64,000 nt of DNA from contig NZ_JAMXFJ010000003.1 of the NCBI RefSeq assembly GCF_025460805.1, positions 283,555-347,554 of the forward strand. The letters run 5' to 3'. Source of the DNA: Microvirga sesbaniae (lineage in GTDB: Bacteria; Pseudomonadota; Alphaproteobacteria; Rhizobiales; Beijerinckiaceae). The notes under the pieces were generated by a model. It worked only from the letters and a program-made list of their open reading frames with translations. It did not search any database and was not told the DNA's origin. Shown in pieces: positions 29,166 through 39,138 of this stretch; position 1 is the stretch's first letter, and each line of letters starts with the position of its first letter. The translations under genes were made by a program, and so were the position numbers.

Positions 29166-29654
29166 ATGGTCGCGCCATCCGACAAGCCCAAAAGCCCCCG
29201 TCCGCCGGTTCCCGGCGCCCGCATCCTGGTCGTGGAGGCCCGCTTCTACGACGACATCGCCGACGAGCTCCTGCGCGGGGCGCAGGGGGCCGTCGAGGCC
29301 GCTCAGGCCACCATGGACGTCCTGACGCTCGACGGCGCGCTCGAGATCCCGGCCACCATCGCAATCGCCCTCGACGCGGCCGAGAAGGCCGGCCGGCCCT
29401 ACGATGCCGTCGTGGCGCTGGGCTGCGTGATCCGTGGCGAGACCGGGCATTACGACATCGTGGCGGGCGAGAGCGCCCGCGCCCTGATGGATCTCTCCGT
29501 CGCACGCCGCATTCCCCTGGCCAACGGCATCCTGACCGTGGAGAATGATCAGCAGGCCTGGACCCGCGCGAGCGTGAATGAATTGAATAAGGGCGGTGGA
29601 GCGGTGGATGCGGCTCTGGCCGTCCTGCGCATCAAGAAGACATTGGAGGCCTGA
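29166..29654 (+). CDS. ribH: 6,7-dimethyl-8-ribityllumazine synthase
   Basis: Joins 5-amino-6-ribitylaminouracil and dihydroxybutanone phosphate to lumazine, the substrate of riboflavin synthase. 162 aa. [33 protein letters not shown] and [21 protein letters not shown] are family signatures. The N-terminus is GTPPVPGA-like ([18 protein letters not shown]). It ends 2 nt before the nusB start region. Confidence 0.95.
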   Translation: MVAPSDKPKSPRPPVPGARILVVEARFYDDIADELLRGAQGAVEAAQATMDVLTLDGALEIPATIAIALDAAEKAGRPYDAVVALGCVIRGETGHYDIVAGESARALMDLSVARRIPLANGILTVENDQQAWTRASVNELNKGGGAVDAALAVLRIKKTLEA

Positions 29655-29656
29655 TC

Positions 29657-30139
29657 ATGACGAAGCCAGCAGAGCGCTCGGCCGCTCGCCTCGCTGCCGT
29701 CCAGGCCCTCTACCAGATGGACCTGTCGGGCAAGTCCGTGCTCGACGCCTTCGCCGAGTTCGAAACGTTCTGGATCGGCCGCGAGGTCGAGGGCATCGCG
29801 TTCCAGCCCTCGGACAATGCCTTCTTCCGCGACATCGTGTCGGGCGTGGTCAAAAACCAGCGCGAGATCGACGTGAAGATCGACAACGCTCTGGCGACTG
29901 ACTGGCCGCTGAAGCGGGTCGAGGCGGTGTTGCGCGCCATCCTGCGCGGGGGCGGCTACGAGCTGATGTTCCGCAAGGACGTTCCGGCCCGCGTGGTCAT
30001 CACCGAATACGTGGACGTGACCCACGGCTTCTACGGCGAGGACGAGCCGGGCCTGGTGAACGCCGTGCTCGACAAGGTCGCCCGCGATGTCCGCCCGGGC
30101 GAGCTCGAGAAGAAGGCGGCCGGGCAGGGCAAGCGCTAG
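29657..30139 (+). CDS. nusB: Transcription antitermination factor NusB
   Basis: NusB pairs with NusE (S10) on boxA RNA to prevent premature termination of rRNA operons. 160 aa. AARLAAVQALYQMDLSGKSV, NALATDWPLKRVEAVLRAIL and VVITEYVDVTHGFYGEDEPG continuing LVNAVLDKVAR are typical of the helical NusB fold. The ribH-nusB-thiL order is standard in alphaproteobacteria. Confidence 0.95.
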   Translation: MTKPAERSAARLAAVQALYQMDLSGKSVLDAFAEFETFWIGREVEGIAFQPSDNAFFRDIVSGVVKNQREIDVKIDNALATDWPLKRVEAVLRAILRGGGYELMFRKDVPARVVITEYVDVTHGFYGEDEPGLVNAVLDKVARDVRPGELEKKAAGQGKR

Positions 30140-30163
30140 CACGATGCGGGCGAGGGCAGCTGC

Positions 30164-31156
30164 GTGATGAGTTCGAACAATCGCCCCTCGGAAGACAGCC
30201 TGATCGCCCGGTACTTCGCCCCCATGGCCGGCGAGGGCGGCCTCGGCCTCGAGGACGACGCCGCGCGCCTGACGCCCAGGCCCGGCCACGACCTCGTCCT
30301 CACGGTCGATGCGCTGGTGGAGCGCGTCCACTTCCTGCCCGAGGACGCGCCGGGCTCCATCGCCCGCAAGGCGCTCGGCGTGAATGTCTCGGATCTTGCC
30401 GCCAAGGGCGCCGATCCCGCCGGTTTTCTGCTCAGCCTGGCCCTGCCCGACGACTGGACCGAGGGCTGGCTCGCGGCCTTCGCGACCGGCCTCGGGGAGG
30501 CGTCCCGCGATTTCGGATGCCCGCTCCTCGGCGGCGACACCGTGAGGGCGAGGGGGCCGCTGACCCTGTCGGTCACGGCTTTCGGCGAGGTCCCGTCCGG
30601 TCGCATGGTGCTGCGCACGACGGCCCGGGCCGGCGACTGGGTCTGCGTGACCGGCACCATCGGCGACGCGGCGCTCGGGCTCGGGCTCCGGGCCGACCCG
30701 GCCTGGGCCGCTCTCCTGTCGGTGGACGAGAAGGTTCATCTGGCCGACCGCTATCTCCACCCCCGGCCCCGCCACGCCCTGGCGACGGCTCTGCGCGATC
30801 ATGCCAGCGCGGCCATGGACGTATCCGACGGCCTCGCGGGCGATCTCGCCAAGATGATGCGGGCCGGCGGCGTCAGCGCCTTCGTCGACCTGGACCGGGT
30901 GCCGCTCTCGCCGGCCGCCGCGAAGGCTGTCGAGACATCGCCCGCTCTGCGCGACCTCGCCGTGACCGGAGGGGACGACTACGAGATCCTCTGCACCGTC
31001 CCGGAAAAGAATCTCGACACTCTGCGGAAAGAGGCCGATACGGTCGGCATCGCCCTGTCCGTCATCGGCCGAGTCGTCTCCGGGCAGGATCGGCTGGTCT
31101 TTCGGATCAACGGTCTTGAAAGACGCTACGATGTCGGCTCCTACCAGCATTTCTGA
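30164..31156 (+). CDS. thiL: Thiamine-monophosphate kinase
   Basis: Phosphorylates thiamine phosphate to the active cofactor thiamine diphosphate. 330 aa. SEDSLIARYFAPMAGEGGLG at the N-terminus, the metal-binding DLVLTVDALVERVHF, ARKALGVNVSDLAAKGADPA and the late MDVSDGLAGDLAKM are family motifs. A GTG at 30164 sits 7 nt after GAGGG; the ATG at 30167 is an equally possible start. Its last 26 nt overlap the following transporter gene. Confidence 0.94.
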   Translation: MMSSNNRPSEDSLIARYFAPMAGEGGLGLEDDAARLTPRPGHDLVLTVDALVERVHFLPEDAPGSIARKALGVNVSDLAAKGADPAGFLLSLALPDDWTEGWLAAFATGLGEASRDFGCPLLGGDTVRARGPLTLSVTAFGEVPSGRMVLRTTARAGDWVCVTGTIGDAALGLGLRADPAWAALLSVDEKVHLADRYLHPRPRHALATALRDHASAAMDVSDGLAGDLAKMMRAGGVSAFVDLDRVPLSPAAAKAVETSPALRDLAVTGGDDYEILCTVPEKNLDTLRKEADTVGIALSVIGRVVSGQDRLVFRINGLERRYDVGSYQHF

Positions 31157-32360
31157 CAGCTCTGTCCAGGCGCCCTCCGGCGACGCCGTCGCGAAGCACA
31201 ACGCGGTGGTTCTGGCGGTCGCCATGGCGCTCGGCGGGTCGAGCCCGGCCATCGTCGTGTCCCTTGGCGGGCTGGTCGGTCAGTCGCTTGCATGGAACAA
31301 GGATCTGGCCACGCTCCCGGTGAGCCTGCTCAATCTCGGCCTGGCCCTCGGCACGATTCCCGCCGCCATGCTGATGAGAAAGGCCGGACGTCGCTTCGGC
31401 TACATCGTCGGAGCAGGCATCGGGCTGACCGGCGGCTGCCTGGCGGCCTTCGGCATCGCGTCGTTCAGCTTCACCCTGTTCTGCCTCGGCACCCTGATCA
31501 TCGGCAGCTACGGCTCGTTCAACCAGAGCTACCGGTTCGCCGCGACGGATGCGGCCTCCGAGCGTTTCAAGCCCAAGGCCATCTCCTGGGTGATGACGGG
31601 CGGCCTTGCGGCCGGCGTGATCGGCCCGCAGACGGTGATCTGGACCCGGGACGCCGTGCAGGCGGCCCCGTTCGCGGGCGCCTTCCTGGCGCAGGCGACC
31701 CTGGCTCTGCTGTCGATGATCGTGGTCTCGTTCCTGCGACCGGCGCCGCTCGGCGTGGCGTCCACGAAGGCTGCCGGCCGGCCCCTGATCGAGATCGTGC
31801 GCCAGCCCCGGTTCATCGCGGCGGCGGTCACCGGGCTCGTATCATACAGCCTCATGACCTTCGTCATGACGGCCGCTCCCCTGGCGATGATCGGGTGCGG
31901 ACATTCCGTTGGGGTCGCGGCGCTCGGAATCCAGTGGCACATCCTGGCCATGTTCGGGCCGAGCTTCTTCACCGGCCGCCTGATCGCCCGATTCGGGAAG
32001 CGACCGGTGACGGCCGCGGGCCTGGTGCTGATCGCCCTCTCCGCCCTCATCGGCCTGTCCGGGATCGGGATCCCGCATTTCTGGACGGCGCTCATTCTCC
32101 TCGGACTTGGATGGAACTTCGGCTTCATCGGCGCGACCTCCATGGTGACCGATTGCTACCGGCCGGAGGAGCGCGCCAAGGTCCAGGCCGCCAACGACTT
32201 CCTCATCTTCGGGTCCGTGGCCGCTGCATCCTTCTCGTCGGGCAAGCTTTTGAGCGCCGGCGGCTGGGAGAGCGTCAACTGGCTGGTCTTCCCACCGGTC
32301 GCCATCGCACTACTTCTGCTAGCTTGGCAGCAGAGGACGAAGGCGATCGCACCCGCTTAA
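31131..32360 (+). CDS. Major facilitator superfamily transporter
   Basis: About 409 aa from the ATG at 31131 (a TTG at 31116 is less likely), with about 12 membrane segments. The MFS loop 2-3 motif appears as RKAGRRFGYIVGAGIG and a second basic loop as RLIARFGKRPVTAAGL. Substrate unknown; the sequence gives no clue and the neighbours (thiL, hppA) are not informative. It begins inside the end of thiL, so it is probably translated from the same mRNA. Confidence 0.85.
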   Translation: MSAPTSISDSSVQAPSGDAVAKHNAVVLAVAMALGGSSPAIVVSLGGLVGQSLAWNKDLATLPVSLLNLGLALGTIPAAMLMRKAGRRFGYIVGAGIGLTGGCLAAFGIASFSFTLFCLGTLIIGSYGSFNQSYRFAATDAASERFKPKAISWVMTGGLAAGVIGPQTVIWTRDAVQAAPFAGAFLAQATLALLSMIVVSFLRPAPLGVASTKAAGRPLIEIVRQPRFIAAAVTGLVSYSLMTFVMTAAPLAMIGCGHSVGVAALGIQWHILAMFGPSFFTGRLIARFGKRPVTAAGLVLIALSALIGLSGIGIPHFWTALILLGLGWNFGFIGATSMVTDCYRPEERAKVQAANDFLIFGSVAAASFSSGKLLSAGGWESVNWLVFPPVAIALLLLAWQQRTKAIAPA

Positions 32361-32516
32361 AGTATAAAGGCCTTCCTGTGAGTTGCGCCCGTAGGATTGT
32401 TGCGGACAGCCTGGTTTTTTGTCACCAAATATGACGTTCGCTGGGGGTAGGGGCCGGTCAAGGCCAAGAAACGGGCCTTGATGAGCGGCTTTCTGCTTTC
32501 CCATAACAAGGATGGC

Positions 32517-34643
32517 ATGATGGCACTCACCCTCATTATCTTGGGCGGCCTTCTCTCGATTGCCTATGGCTTCTGGGCCATTAGCGACGTGATGAAGCGG
32601 GACGCCGGTTCTCAACGCATGCAGGAAATCGCCGGGGCGATTGCCGAAGGCGCAAAAGCCTATCTCCGCAGGCAGTATTTCACGATTGCGATCGTCGGCG
32701 TCGTCCTGTTCGTCATCATTGCCTATTTCCTCGGTATCCGGGTTGCCATCGGCTTCGCCATCGGGGCCATTCTGTCGGGAGCCGCGGGCTTCATCGGCAT
32801 GAACGTATCGGTGAGGTCCAACGTCCGGACGGCCCAGGCGGCCACGCAGTCCCTGGGCGGCGGCCTCGACGTCGCCTTCAAGGCCGGCGCCGTCACCGGC
32901 ATGCTGGTGGCCGGCCTCGCGCTCCTGGGCGTGGCGCTCTACTACGGCTATCTCACCCGGGTATCGGGCCTGAATCCCTCGGACCGGGTTGTCATCGACA
33001 GCCTCGTGGCGCTCGGGTTCGGGGCTTCGCTGATCTCCATCTTCGCCCGTCTCGGCGGCGGCATCTTCACCAAGGGCGCCGACGTGGGCGGCGATCTCGT
33101 GGGCAAGGTCGAGGCCGGCATTCCGGAGGACGATCCGCGCAACCCGGCGACCATCGCGGACAACGTGGGCGACAACGTCGGCGACTGCGCCGGCATGGCG
33201 GCCGACCTGTTCGAGACCTATGCGGTCACCGTGGTCGCCACCATGGTTCTGGCGGCGATCTTCTTCGCCGGCCAGCCGGCCCTCGACACCATGCTCATGT
33301 ACCCGCTGGCCATCGGGGCGGCCTGCATCGTCACCTCGATCATCGGCACCTTCTTCGTGAAGCTCGGCCAGAACGAGTCGATCATGGGGGCCCTCTACAA
33401 GGGGCTGATCGCGACCGGCATCCTGTCGGCCGCGGCGATCGCCGTCGTGACCTGGCAGATGATCGGTTTCGGCCCGATTGCCGGGGCCAACTTCACCGGC
33501 CAGGCCCTGTTCTGGTGCGCGATCATCGGTCTCGCCGTGACGGCGCTCATCGTGGTGATCACCGAGTACTACACGGGTGTCGGCTTCCGTCCCGTGCGGT
33601 CGATTGCCCAGTCGTCGGTGACCGGCCACGGCACGAACGTGATCCAGGGCCTCGCGGTATCCCTGGAAGCGACGGCCCTGCCGACGATCGTGATCATTGC
33701 GGGCATCATCGTGGCCTTCAAGCTCGCGGGCCTCTTCGGCATCGCCATCGCGGTCACGGCCATGCTGGCCCTGGCCGGAATGATCGTCGCCCTCGACGCC
33801 TTCGGCCCGGTGACGGACAACGCTGGCGGCATCGCCGAGATGGCCGGCCTTCCGAAGGAGGTCCGCAAGTCCACGGACGCTCTCGATGCGGTCGGCAATA
33901 CCACCAAGGCCGTGACGAAGGGCTATGCCATCGGGTCTGCCGGCCTCGGCGCCCTTGTGCTGTTCGCCGCCTATACCTCCGATCTGAACTACTTCACCCA
34001 GAACGCCGCGCAGTATCCGTACTTCCAGGGCGTGGCGCCGAACTTTTCCCTGACGAACCCCTACGTGGTGGTCGGTCTCCTGTTCGGCGGTCTCATCCCG
34101 TTCCTCTTCGGCGGCATCGCCATGACGGCGGTCGGCCGGGCGGCAGGGGCCGTGGTGGAAGAGGTGCGCCGCCAGTTCCGCGAGCGGCCGGGGATCATGG
34201 CCGGGACCGACCGCCCGGATTACGGCCGCGCCGTCGACATGCTGACCCGCGCCGCCATCAAGGAAATGATCGTTCCGTCGCTCCTGCCGGTGCTGGCGCC
34301 CATCGTGACCTACTTCGTGGTCTACTGGGTGGCGGGCAAGTCAGAGGCGTTCTCGGCCGTCGGCGCCATGCTCCTCGGCGTCATCGTGACGGGCCTGTTC
34401 GTCGCCATCTCGATGACGTCGGGCGGCGGCGCCTGGGACAACGCCAAGAAGTCGTTCGAGGACGGCTTCACGGATGCCTCGGGCACGACGCATCACAAGG
34501 GATCGGAGGCACACAAGGCTTCCGTGACGGGTGACACCGTCGGCGATCCCTACAAGGACACGGCGGGACCCGCCGTCAACCCGGCGATCAAGATCACCAA
34601 CATCATCGCCCTGCTGCTCCTCGCGATCCTCGCGCATTCCTGA
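32517..34643 (+). CDS. hppA: K+-insensitive proton-translocating pyrophosphatase
   Basis: Membrane pump using pyrophosphate hydrolysis to move protons. About 708 aa with some 16 membrane segments. The pyrophosphate site is obvious: [20 protein letters not shown] followed by [20 protein letters not shown]. The determinant [10 protein letters not shown] has Lys and Thr at the positions that mark the potassium-independent subclass. I placed the start at the ATG pair 32517/32520, 4-7 nt after AAGGA; an upstream ATG pair at 32481 (or GTG/TTG at 32478) would add 13 residues. An intrinsic terminator follows. Confidence 0.95.
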   Translation: MMALTLIILGGLLSIAYGFWAISDVMKRDAGSQRMQEIAGAIAEGAKAYLRRQYFTIAIVGVVLFVIIAYFLGIRVAIGFAIGAILSGAAGFIGMNVSVRSNVRTAQAATQSLGGGLDVAFKAGAVTGMLVAGLALLGVALYYGYLTRVSGLNPSDRVVIDSLVALGFGASLISIFARLGGGIFTKGADVGGDLVGKVEAGIPEDDPRNPATIADNVGDNVGDCAGMAADLFETYAVTVVATMVLAAIFFAGQPALDTMLMYPLAIGAACIVTSIIGTFFVKLGQNESIMGALYKGLIATGILSAAAIAVVTWQMIGFGPIAGANFTGQALFWCAIIGLAVTALIVVITEYYTGVGFRPVRSIAQSSVTGHGTNVIQGLAVSLEATALPTIVIIAGIIVAFKLAGLFGIAIAVTAMLALAGMIVALDAFGPVTDNAGGIAEMAGLPKEVRKSTDALDAVGNTTKAVTKGYAIGSAGLGALVLFAAYTSDLNYFTQNAAQYPYFQGVAPNFSLTNPYVVVGLLFGGLIPFLFGGIAMTAVGRAAGAVVEEVRRQFRERPGIMAGTDRPDYGRAVDMLTRAAIKEMIVPSLLPVLAPIVTYFVVYWVAGKSEAFSAVGAMLLGVIVTGLFVAISMTSGGGAWDNAKKSFEDGFTDASGTTHHKGSEAHKASVTGDTVGDPYKDTAGPAVNPAIKITNIIALLLLAILAHS

Positions 34644-34665
34644 GGGCGGCAAGTCGGGATCTCGG

Positions 34666-34694
34666 AAAGCCGCGGCCTGCGCCGCGGCTTTTCT
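34666..34694 (+). terminator. Intrinsic terminator of hppA
   Basis: Perfect 10-bp GC-rich stem (34667-34676 with 34681-34690), CTGC loop and a trailing TTTTCTC, 23 bp after the hppA stop. Confidence 0.88.
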
Positions 34695-34696
34695 CT

Positions 34697-34730
34697 TGAA
34701 GCATCCGACATGAACAGTGGACCCGGGTTT
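34697..34730. repeat. HR2 fragment
   Basis: Only the left arm of the family (GAAGCATCCGACATGAACAG continuing TGGACCCGGG) is recognisable; the right arm is missing. Confidence 0.45.
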
Positions 34731-34782
34731 GGCTCGGCCGGATGGTCACCCCTTCGTCATCTCCGGGTCACACCACCCTCCA

Positions 34783-34872
34783 CGTCATCACCGGGCTTGT
34801 CCCGGTGATCCCGCTTGTCTGAATCGCGGCGCCTCTCGGATCGGGATGGCCGGCACAGGGCCGGCCATGACG
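34783..34872. repeat. HR1 copy, A-B order, first of a cluster
   Basis: Canonical copy with both hairpins, in the densest HR1 cluster of the window. Confidence 0.8.
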
Positions 34873-34947
34873 TGAGAGGGTGGCGGGAAGGGTGCAGGGT
34901 GGTCCGTGACGCCGGAGGGTGTCATCACCCTCTCACACCACCCTCCA

Positions 34948-35038
34948 CGTCATCACCGGCCTTGTGCCGGTGATCCCGATTGATTGGAGCGCCGCGCTCT
35001 TCCGTATCGGGATGGCCGGCACAAGGCCGGCCATGACG
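34948..35038. repeat. HR1 copy, A-B order, second of a cluster
   Basis: Canonical copy; its spacer TTGGAGCGCCGCGCTCTTCC shows the inner GCGCCGCGCT element. It differs from the first cluster member mainly in the spacer. Confidence 0.8.
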
Positions 35039-35047
35039 TGAGAGGGT

Positions 35048-35126
35048 GTCATCACCGGGCTTGTCCCGGTGATCCCGATTGTCGGGAACGCCGCACCTCA
35101 CCGGCTCGCGATGACCGGCCATGACG
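35048..35126. repeat. HR1 copy, third of a cluster, right arm decayed
   Basis: A arm complete. The right side reads GCGATGACCGGCCATGACG, which has lost one half of the B hairpin. Confidence 0.7.
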
Positions 35127-35191
35127 TGAGAGCGTTCAACCTGTCCGGGAGTGGCGCGGGCCTCGAGCGATGCGCTGGCCCCCTGAAAGAC

Positions 35192-35218
35192 AATGGCCGG
35201 GACGAAGCCCGGCCATCC
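35192..35218. repeat. HR1 isolated B hairpin
   Basis: AATGGCCGGGACGAAGCCCG continuing GCCATC: a single B hairpin about 25 bp from the bamE stop, positioned to act as a 3' hairpin for bamE. Confidence 0.65.
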
Positions 35219-35242
35219 TGAATCTCGCGTGCAAGCGTGGGA

Positions 35243-35695
35243 TCAGCTGAATGGGTTGAAGTTGCCCACGCCCTTGAAGATCTGACCGAGGAAGTTGGAT
35301 TCTTCGCCGCCCGCCGGGGTCGTGCGGCTGATGAAATCGAAGACCCTGCCATCCTGCAGGCCGTAGAGGGCGACACGCTCGACGCGCAGACCCTGGTCGA
35401 AATAAACGGCCGTGACCTGCTGATCGACCACCTGCTCGCCCATGAACTGCAGGGTGCGCCGCGATTTCTGGCTGATATAGTACCAGTTGCGATTGCCCAC
35501 CGTGGACACGGTCGAGGGCGTACCGAGGGTCTGAAGGACCTGATCGGCGCTCATTCCCTTCTTCACCGACGCGATGGCACGCTCATCCACGACATAGCCG
35601 CGCTGGAATTCTTCGCCCACCGTGCAGGCGGCCAAGGACGAAGCGAGTACGGTTGCAGTAGCCAAGCGTACCAAAAGAGTATGATATCGACGCAT
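35243..35695 (-). CDS. bamE: Outer membrane assembly factor BamE (SmpA/OmlA) lipoprotein
   Basis: Small lipoprotein of the BAM complex inserting beta-barrels into the outer membrane. 150 aa from the ATG at 35695. The signal peptide ends in the lipobox LAAC (ATVLASSLAACTVGEEFQRG). The SmpA/OmlA domain shows VKKGMSADQVLQTLGTPSTV, NRNWYYISQK and VYFDQGLRVERVALYGLQDG. A longer open frame upstream overlaps the divergent gene and is not coding. Divergent from the CBP3-like gene, as usual in Hyphomicrobiales. Confidence 0.94.
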   Translation of the reverse strand: MRRYHTLLVRLATATVLASSLAACTVGEEFQRGYVVDERAIASVKKGMSADQVLQTLGTPSTVSTVGNRNWYYISQKSRRTLQFMGEQVVDQQVTAVYFDQGLRVERVALYGLQDGRVFDFISRTTPAGGEESNFLGQIFKGVGNFNPFS

Positions 35696-35797
35696 CGTAC
35701 GGTTCTTCCAGAAATGCGGCGCGGAGGAACTTGCGCCTACGGATGGTGATGGCGTAACCCGAGGCACCGATTTTGACAAGCTTGGAAGGGCAGAGCC

Positions 35798-36328
35798 GTG
35801 ATCTTCAGTCTCTTCCGCAAAGATCCCCGGCGCACCATGATCGCGACCCTCTACAAGAGAATCGCGACAGGATCGCGCAGCCCGGGGCTTTATGCGGCAC
35901 TTGGCGTCCCGGATACCCTCGAGGGACGGTTCGAGGCCCTGTCCTTGCATATGGTGCTCGTCCTGCGCGCCCTGCGCGAACTTCCGCCCCCGGCCGACGA
36001 GGTCGCCAAGGACCTGACGGACGCCTTCTTCCGCGACATGGATGCCTCGCTGCGGGAAATGGGCGTCGGCGACACGGTCGTGCCGAAGCGGATGAAGAAG
36101 GTCGCGGAGTCCTTCTATGGCCGCGCCCATGCCTATGACGCCCCCCTCAATGCCGCCGACGACGCCGGCCTGGCCCTTGCTCTCGGCCGCAACGCATACG
36201 GCAGCGAGGCACCGGCCACCCCCCTGGCGCGTTATGCCCTTGCAGCCGACCAGGGATTGAGGGCGCTTGCTCTGGACACGCTTCTCGAGACGGGTCCTGT
36301 CTTTCCAGAGCCCGAGACCTTTGCTTAA
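35798..36328 (+). CDS. Ubiquinol-cytochrome c chaperone family protein (CBP3-like)
   Basis: 176 aa, related to mitochondrial CBP3/UQCC1, which helps assemble cytochrome b of the bc1 complex. LYKRIATGSRSPGLYAALGV, SLHMVLVLRALRE and DAFFRDMDASLREMGVGDTVVPKRMKKVAESFYGR match the family. It starts with GTG 7 nt after GGAAGGG. It is followed 12 bp later by the DUF177 gene, so it probably heads the DUF177-plsX-fabH-ihfA-merR series. The bacterial role is by homology only. Confidence 0.88.
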   Translation: MIFSLFRKDPRRTMIATLYKRIATGSRSPGLYAALGVPDTLEGRFEALSLHMVLVLRALRELPPPADEVAKDLTDAFFRDMDASLREMGVGDTVVPKRMKKVAESFYGRAHAYDAPLNAADDAGLALALGRNAYGSEAPATPLARYALAADQGLRALALDTLLETGPVFPEPETFA

Positions 36329-36340
36329 GGAGGCAACCTG

Positions 36341-36856
36341 ATGACACCCGAGACCGTGGGGCCTCTGTCGCGGCTCATCGACGTCATGAAGATCCCGCCC
36401 CGGGGGCAGGACGTGCATGTGGAGGCGACCGCTGAGGAATGCGCCGCCCTGGCCCGGGATTTCGGCCTGCCGGGGATCCAGGCCCTTTCGGGAGACTACC
36501 ATCTCCAGGCGTCGGCCAAGGGGATCCATGTGACGGGCGTGGTGCGGGCCTCGATCACGCAGGTCTGCGTCATGACCCTCGACCCTTTCGATTCGATGAT
36601 CGAGGAGGAGGTCGAGGTGGATTTCGCCGAGTCGTCGGGAATGCCCGCGGAGCCTCCGACCGACATCAACGAATACGAGCCGCCGGACGAGATCGTGAAC
36701 GGCCAGATCGATCTGGGCGCACTGACCGCCGAGTTCCTGGCCCTCGGGTTGGATCCCTATCCCCGCAAGCCCGGCGTCGACTTCAGCTACCGGGATCCCG
36801 CGGACGAGAAGGATTCGCCGTTCGCCGCCCTGAACAAGCTGAAGGAACCGGAGTAG
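36341..36856 (+). CDS. DUF177 (YceD) family protein
   Basis: 171 aa, YceD/DUF177 family, linked in other organisms to 23S rRNA accumulation and usually encoded beside rpmF and plsX. The beta-rich core VRASITQVCVMTLDPFDSMI continues into EEEVEVDF, and an acidic segment ends in PRKPGVDFSY, both family features. rpmF does not follow; plsX is the next gene after 131 bp, as in many rhizobia. It starts right after AAGGAGG. Confidence 0.86.
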   Translation: MTPETVGPLSRLIDVMKIPPRGQDVHVEATAEECAALARDFGLPGIQALSGDYHLQASAKGIHVTGVVRASITQVCVMTLDPFDSMIEEEVEVDFAESSGMPAEPPTDINEYEPPDEIVNGQIDLGALTAEFLALGLDPYPRKPGVDFSYRDPADEKDSPFAALNKLKEPE

Positions 36857-36987
36857 GGTTGGGCCGCCGCGGCGGCCAGGGCAAAGGTCGGGCTGACATC
36901 GCCACTCCAGAATTCAGTTGCGATGAGGCTGCAAACCGCTATTTTCCGCCCCCTGTTGAATGACTTATCAAGAAAGAACAATCGTTC

Positions 36988-38022
36988 ATGCCGAAGCCGG
37001 TGCGTATTTCGCTTGACGCGATGGGGGGCGACCACGGGCCCTCGGTCGTGATCCCGGGCGCAGCCTTGGCCTTGGAGCGCCATCCGGATCTTCGCTTCCT
37101 GATGTTCGGCAATGAGACCGTTGTTGCGCCCCTCCTGAATGCTCATCCCAGGCTGAAGGACGCCACCGAGCTTCGCCATACGGACATCGCGATCGCGATG
37201 GACGAGAAGCCCAGCCAGGCCATCCGGATGGGACGAGGCAAGTCGTCCATGTGGCGCGCCGTCCAGGCCGTCCGGGACGGGGAGGCGGATGCGGCGGTCT
37301 CGGCGGGCAACACCGGGGCCCTGATGGCGACCGCCAAGGTCTGCCTCAAGACCATGGCCCATATCGAGCGCCCGGCGATCGCCTGCATGTGGCCGACGAT
37401 GCGGGGCGAGAGCATCGTGCTCGACGTCGGTGCCACCATCGGGGCGGATGCCGGGCATCTGGTCGACATGGCCATCATGGGCGCCGCCATGGCGCGCATC
37501 GTGTTCGACCTCGATCGCCCGACCGTGGGGCTGCTCAACGTGGGCACGGAAGAGATCAAGGGGATAGAGGCCGTGAAGGAGGCCAGCCGGATCCTGAAGG
37601 AATCGAACCCTCCGCACCTGGATTACCGGGGCTTCGTCGAAGGCGACGATCTCGGCAAGGGGACGGTCGACGTGGTCGTGACCGAGGGGTTCACGGGCAA
37701 CATCGCCTTGAAAACCGCCGAAGGAACGGCCAAGCAGATCGCCCAGTACCTGCGCTCGGCCATGAGCAGGACCCTGATGGCGAAGATCGGCTATCTGTTT
37801 GCGAAACAAGCCTTTAACGCTCTTCGGGACAAGATGGACCCGCGCAAGGTCAATGGCGGCGTCTTCCTTGGTCTGGAAGGGGTCGTCGTCAAGAGCCATG
37901 GCGGGACGGACGATCTCGGCTTCGCCAGCGCCATCGACGTGGCCTACGACATGGCGCATTTTGAACTGATGAACACGATCCGGAGCATGTTGGACCATGA
38001 TCCGGTTGGCCAACCGGCCTGA
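36988..38022 (+). CDS. plsX: Phosphate acyltransferase PlsX
   Basis: Makes acyl-phosphate from acyl-ACP for phospholipid synthesis by PlsY. 344 aa. [19 protein letters not shown] at the N-terminus, [11 protein letters not shown], and [20 protein letters not shown] are diagnostic. The 131-bp upstream gap contains an AT-rich stretch near 36941-36985 and may hold an additional promoter. It is followed 12 bp later by fabH. Confidence 0.96.
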   Translation: MPKPVRISLDAMGGDHGPSVVIPGAALALERHPDLRFLMFGNETVVAPLLNAHPRLKDATELRHTDIAIAMDEKPSQAIRMGRGKSSMWRAVQAVRDGEADAAVSAGNTGALMATAKVCLKTMAHIERPAIACMWPTMRGESIVLDVGATIGADAGHLVDMAIMGAAMARIVFDLDRPTVGLLNVGTEEIKGIEAVKEASRILKESNPPHLDYRGFVEGDDLGKGTVDVVVTEGFTGNIALKTAEGTAKQIAQYLRSAMSRTLMAKIGYLFAKQAFNALRDKMDPRKVNGGVFLGLEGVVVKSHGGTDDLGFASAIDVAYDMAHFELMNTIRSMLDHDPVGQPA

Positions 38023-38034
38023 GGAAGGCGCATC

Positions 38035-39012
38035 TTGACACGCACCCGTTCCGTCGTACGCGGCGTCGGCTCCTATCTGCCGAGGCGCAAGCTGACAAAC
38101 CAGGACCTCGAGAAGCTGGTGGAAACCTCGCACGAATGGATCGTGCAGAGGACAGGCATCGAGGAGCGCCACATCGCCGACGATGACGAGACCACGTCCG
38201 TGCTGGGGATCAAGGCCGCGGAGGCGGCCCTGGCCGATGCGGGGCTCACGGCCGACGACATCGACCTCATCATCTGCGCCACCTCGACCCCGGACTATAC
38301 CTTTCCGTCGACCGCCACGATGATCCAGACGGGGATCGGCATGACCCATGGAGCGGCCTTCGATCTCCAGGCGGTTTGCACGGGGTTCGTCTATGCCGTC
38401 GCAACGGCGGACAAGTTCCTTCAGTCCGGCTCGCACAGGCGTGCCCTCGTGGTCGGCGCCGAGACATTCTCGCGCATCCTCGACTGGAACGACCGCACGA
38501 CCTGCGTGCTGTTCGGCGACGGGGCCGGGGCGATCGTCCTCGAGGCCCAGGAGGGGGAGGGCACATCCGCCGATCGCGGCGTGCTGACGTCTCACCTCCG
38601 TTCCGACGGACGCTACCGGGACAAGCTCTACGTGGATGGCGGGCCGGGGTCGACGAAAACCACCGGCGTGCTGAAGATGGAAGGACGAGAGGTCTTCAAG
38701 TTCGCGGTCGGGATGGTGGCGGACGTGGTGCAGGATGCCTTCAAGGCGACGGGGACGAGCGCCGAGGAACTCAAGTGGTTCGTTCCCCATCAGGCCAACA
38801 AGCGCATCATCACGGCCAGTGCGGACAAGCTCGGGATCGCCCCGGAGAAGGTTGTCATCACCGTGAACCGGCACGGCAACACGTCGGCGGCTTCGATTCC
38901 CCTGGCCCTGGATGCAGCCAGAAAGGACGGGCGCATCAAGGACGGAGACCTCGTGATGATCGAAGCGATCGGTGGCGGGTTTACCTGGGGAAGTGCCTTG
39001 ATCCGCTGGTAG
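38035..39012 (+). CDS. fabH: Beta-ketoacyl-ACP synthase III
   Basis: Starts fatty acid synthesis by condensing acetyl-CoA with malonyl-ACP. 325 aa. The catalytic triad is visible: Cys115 ([12 protein letters not shown]), His252 ([11 protein letters not shown]) and Asn282 ([10 protein letters not shown]). C-terminal [13 protein letters not shown] is typical. The start codon is TTG at 38035, 7 nt after AGGAAGG; no ATG precedes the conserved [10 protein letters not shown]. Coupled with plsX, as in most bacteria. Confidence 0.95.
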   Translation: MTRTRSVVRGVGSYLPRRKLTNQDLEKLVETSHEWIVQRTGIEERHIADDDETTSVLGIKAAEAALADAGLTADDIDLIICATSTPDYTFPSTATMIQTGIGMTHGAAFDLQAVCTGFVYAVATADKFLQSGSHRRALVVGAETFSRILDWNDRTTCVLFGDGAGAIVLEAQEGEGTSADRGVLTSHLRSDGRYRDKLYVDGGPGSTKTTGVLKMEGREVFKFAVGMVADVVQDAFKATGTSAEELKWFVPHQANKRIITASADKLGIAPEKVVITVNRHGNTSAASIPLALDAARKDGRIKDGDLVMIEAIGGGFTWGSALIRW

Positions 39013-39138
39013 CTCGGACGAGCACCCACTCCGGTGGTATGCGGTATTTTGGACCTTGGCGGTTGACCGTAGGGAGCCATCTGCATAGCGTCGTCCGGGA
39101 CGACAAGACCAACGAACTCATTCGCGCTGGGGAGCTCA

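Larger units (their letters stand above)
34644..35242. other. Repeat-rich intergenic region downstream of hppA
   Basis: 599 bp between the convergent hppA and bamE genes. Order: hppA terminator (34666-34694), HR2 fragment (34697-34730), HR1 (34783-34872), about 75 bp partly duplicated from HR1 flanks (GTCATCACCCTCTCACACCA, also seen near 26490 and 59500), HR1 (34948-35038), HR1 (35048-35126) and an isolated B hairpin (35192-35218). No protein-coding frame is supported. Confidence 0.7.

Noticed and set aside
34783..35126. Insertion sequence or transposon remnant
   Set aside because: No transposase fragment, target duplication or terminal inverted repeats longer than the hairpins; the units recur in many gaps as short palindromes.
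36857..36987. Missing rpmF between the DUF177 gene and plsX as evidence of deletion
   Set aside because: rpmF is elsewhere in many rhizobial genomes, so its absence here is ordinary; the gap shows no rpmF remnant.
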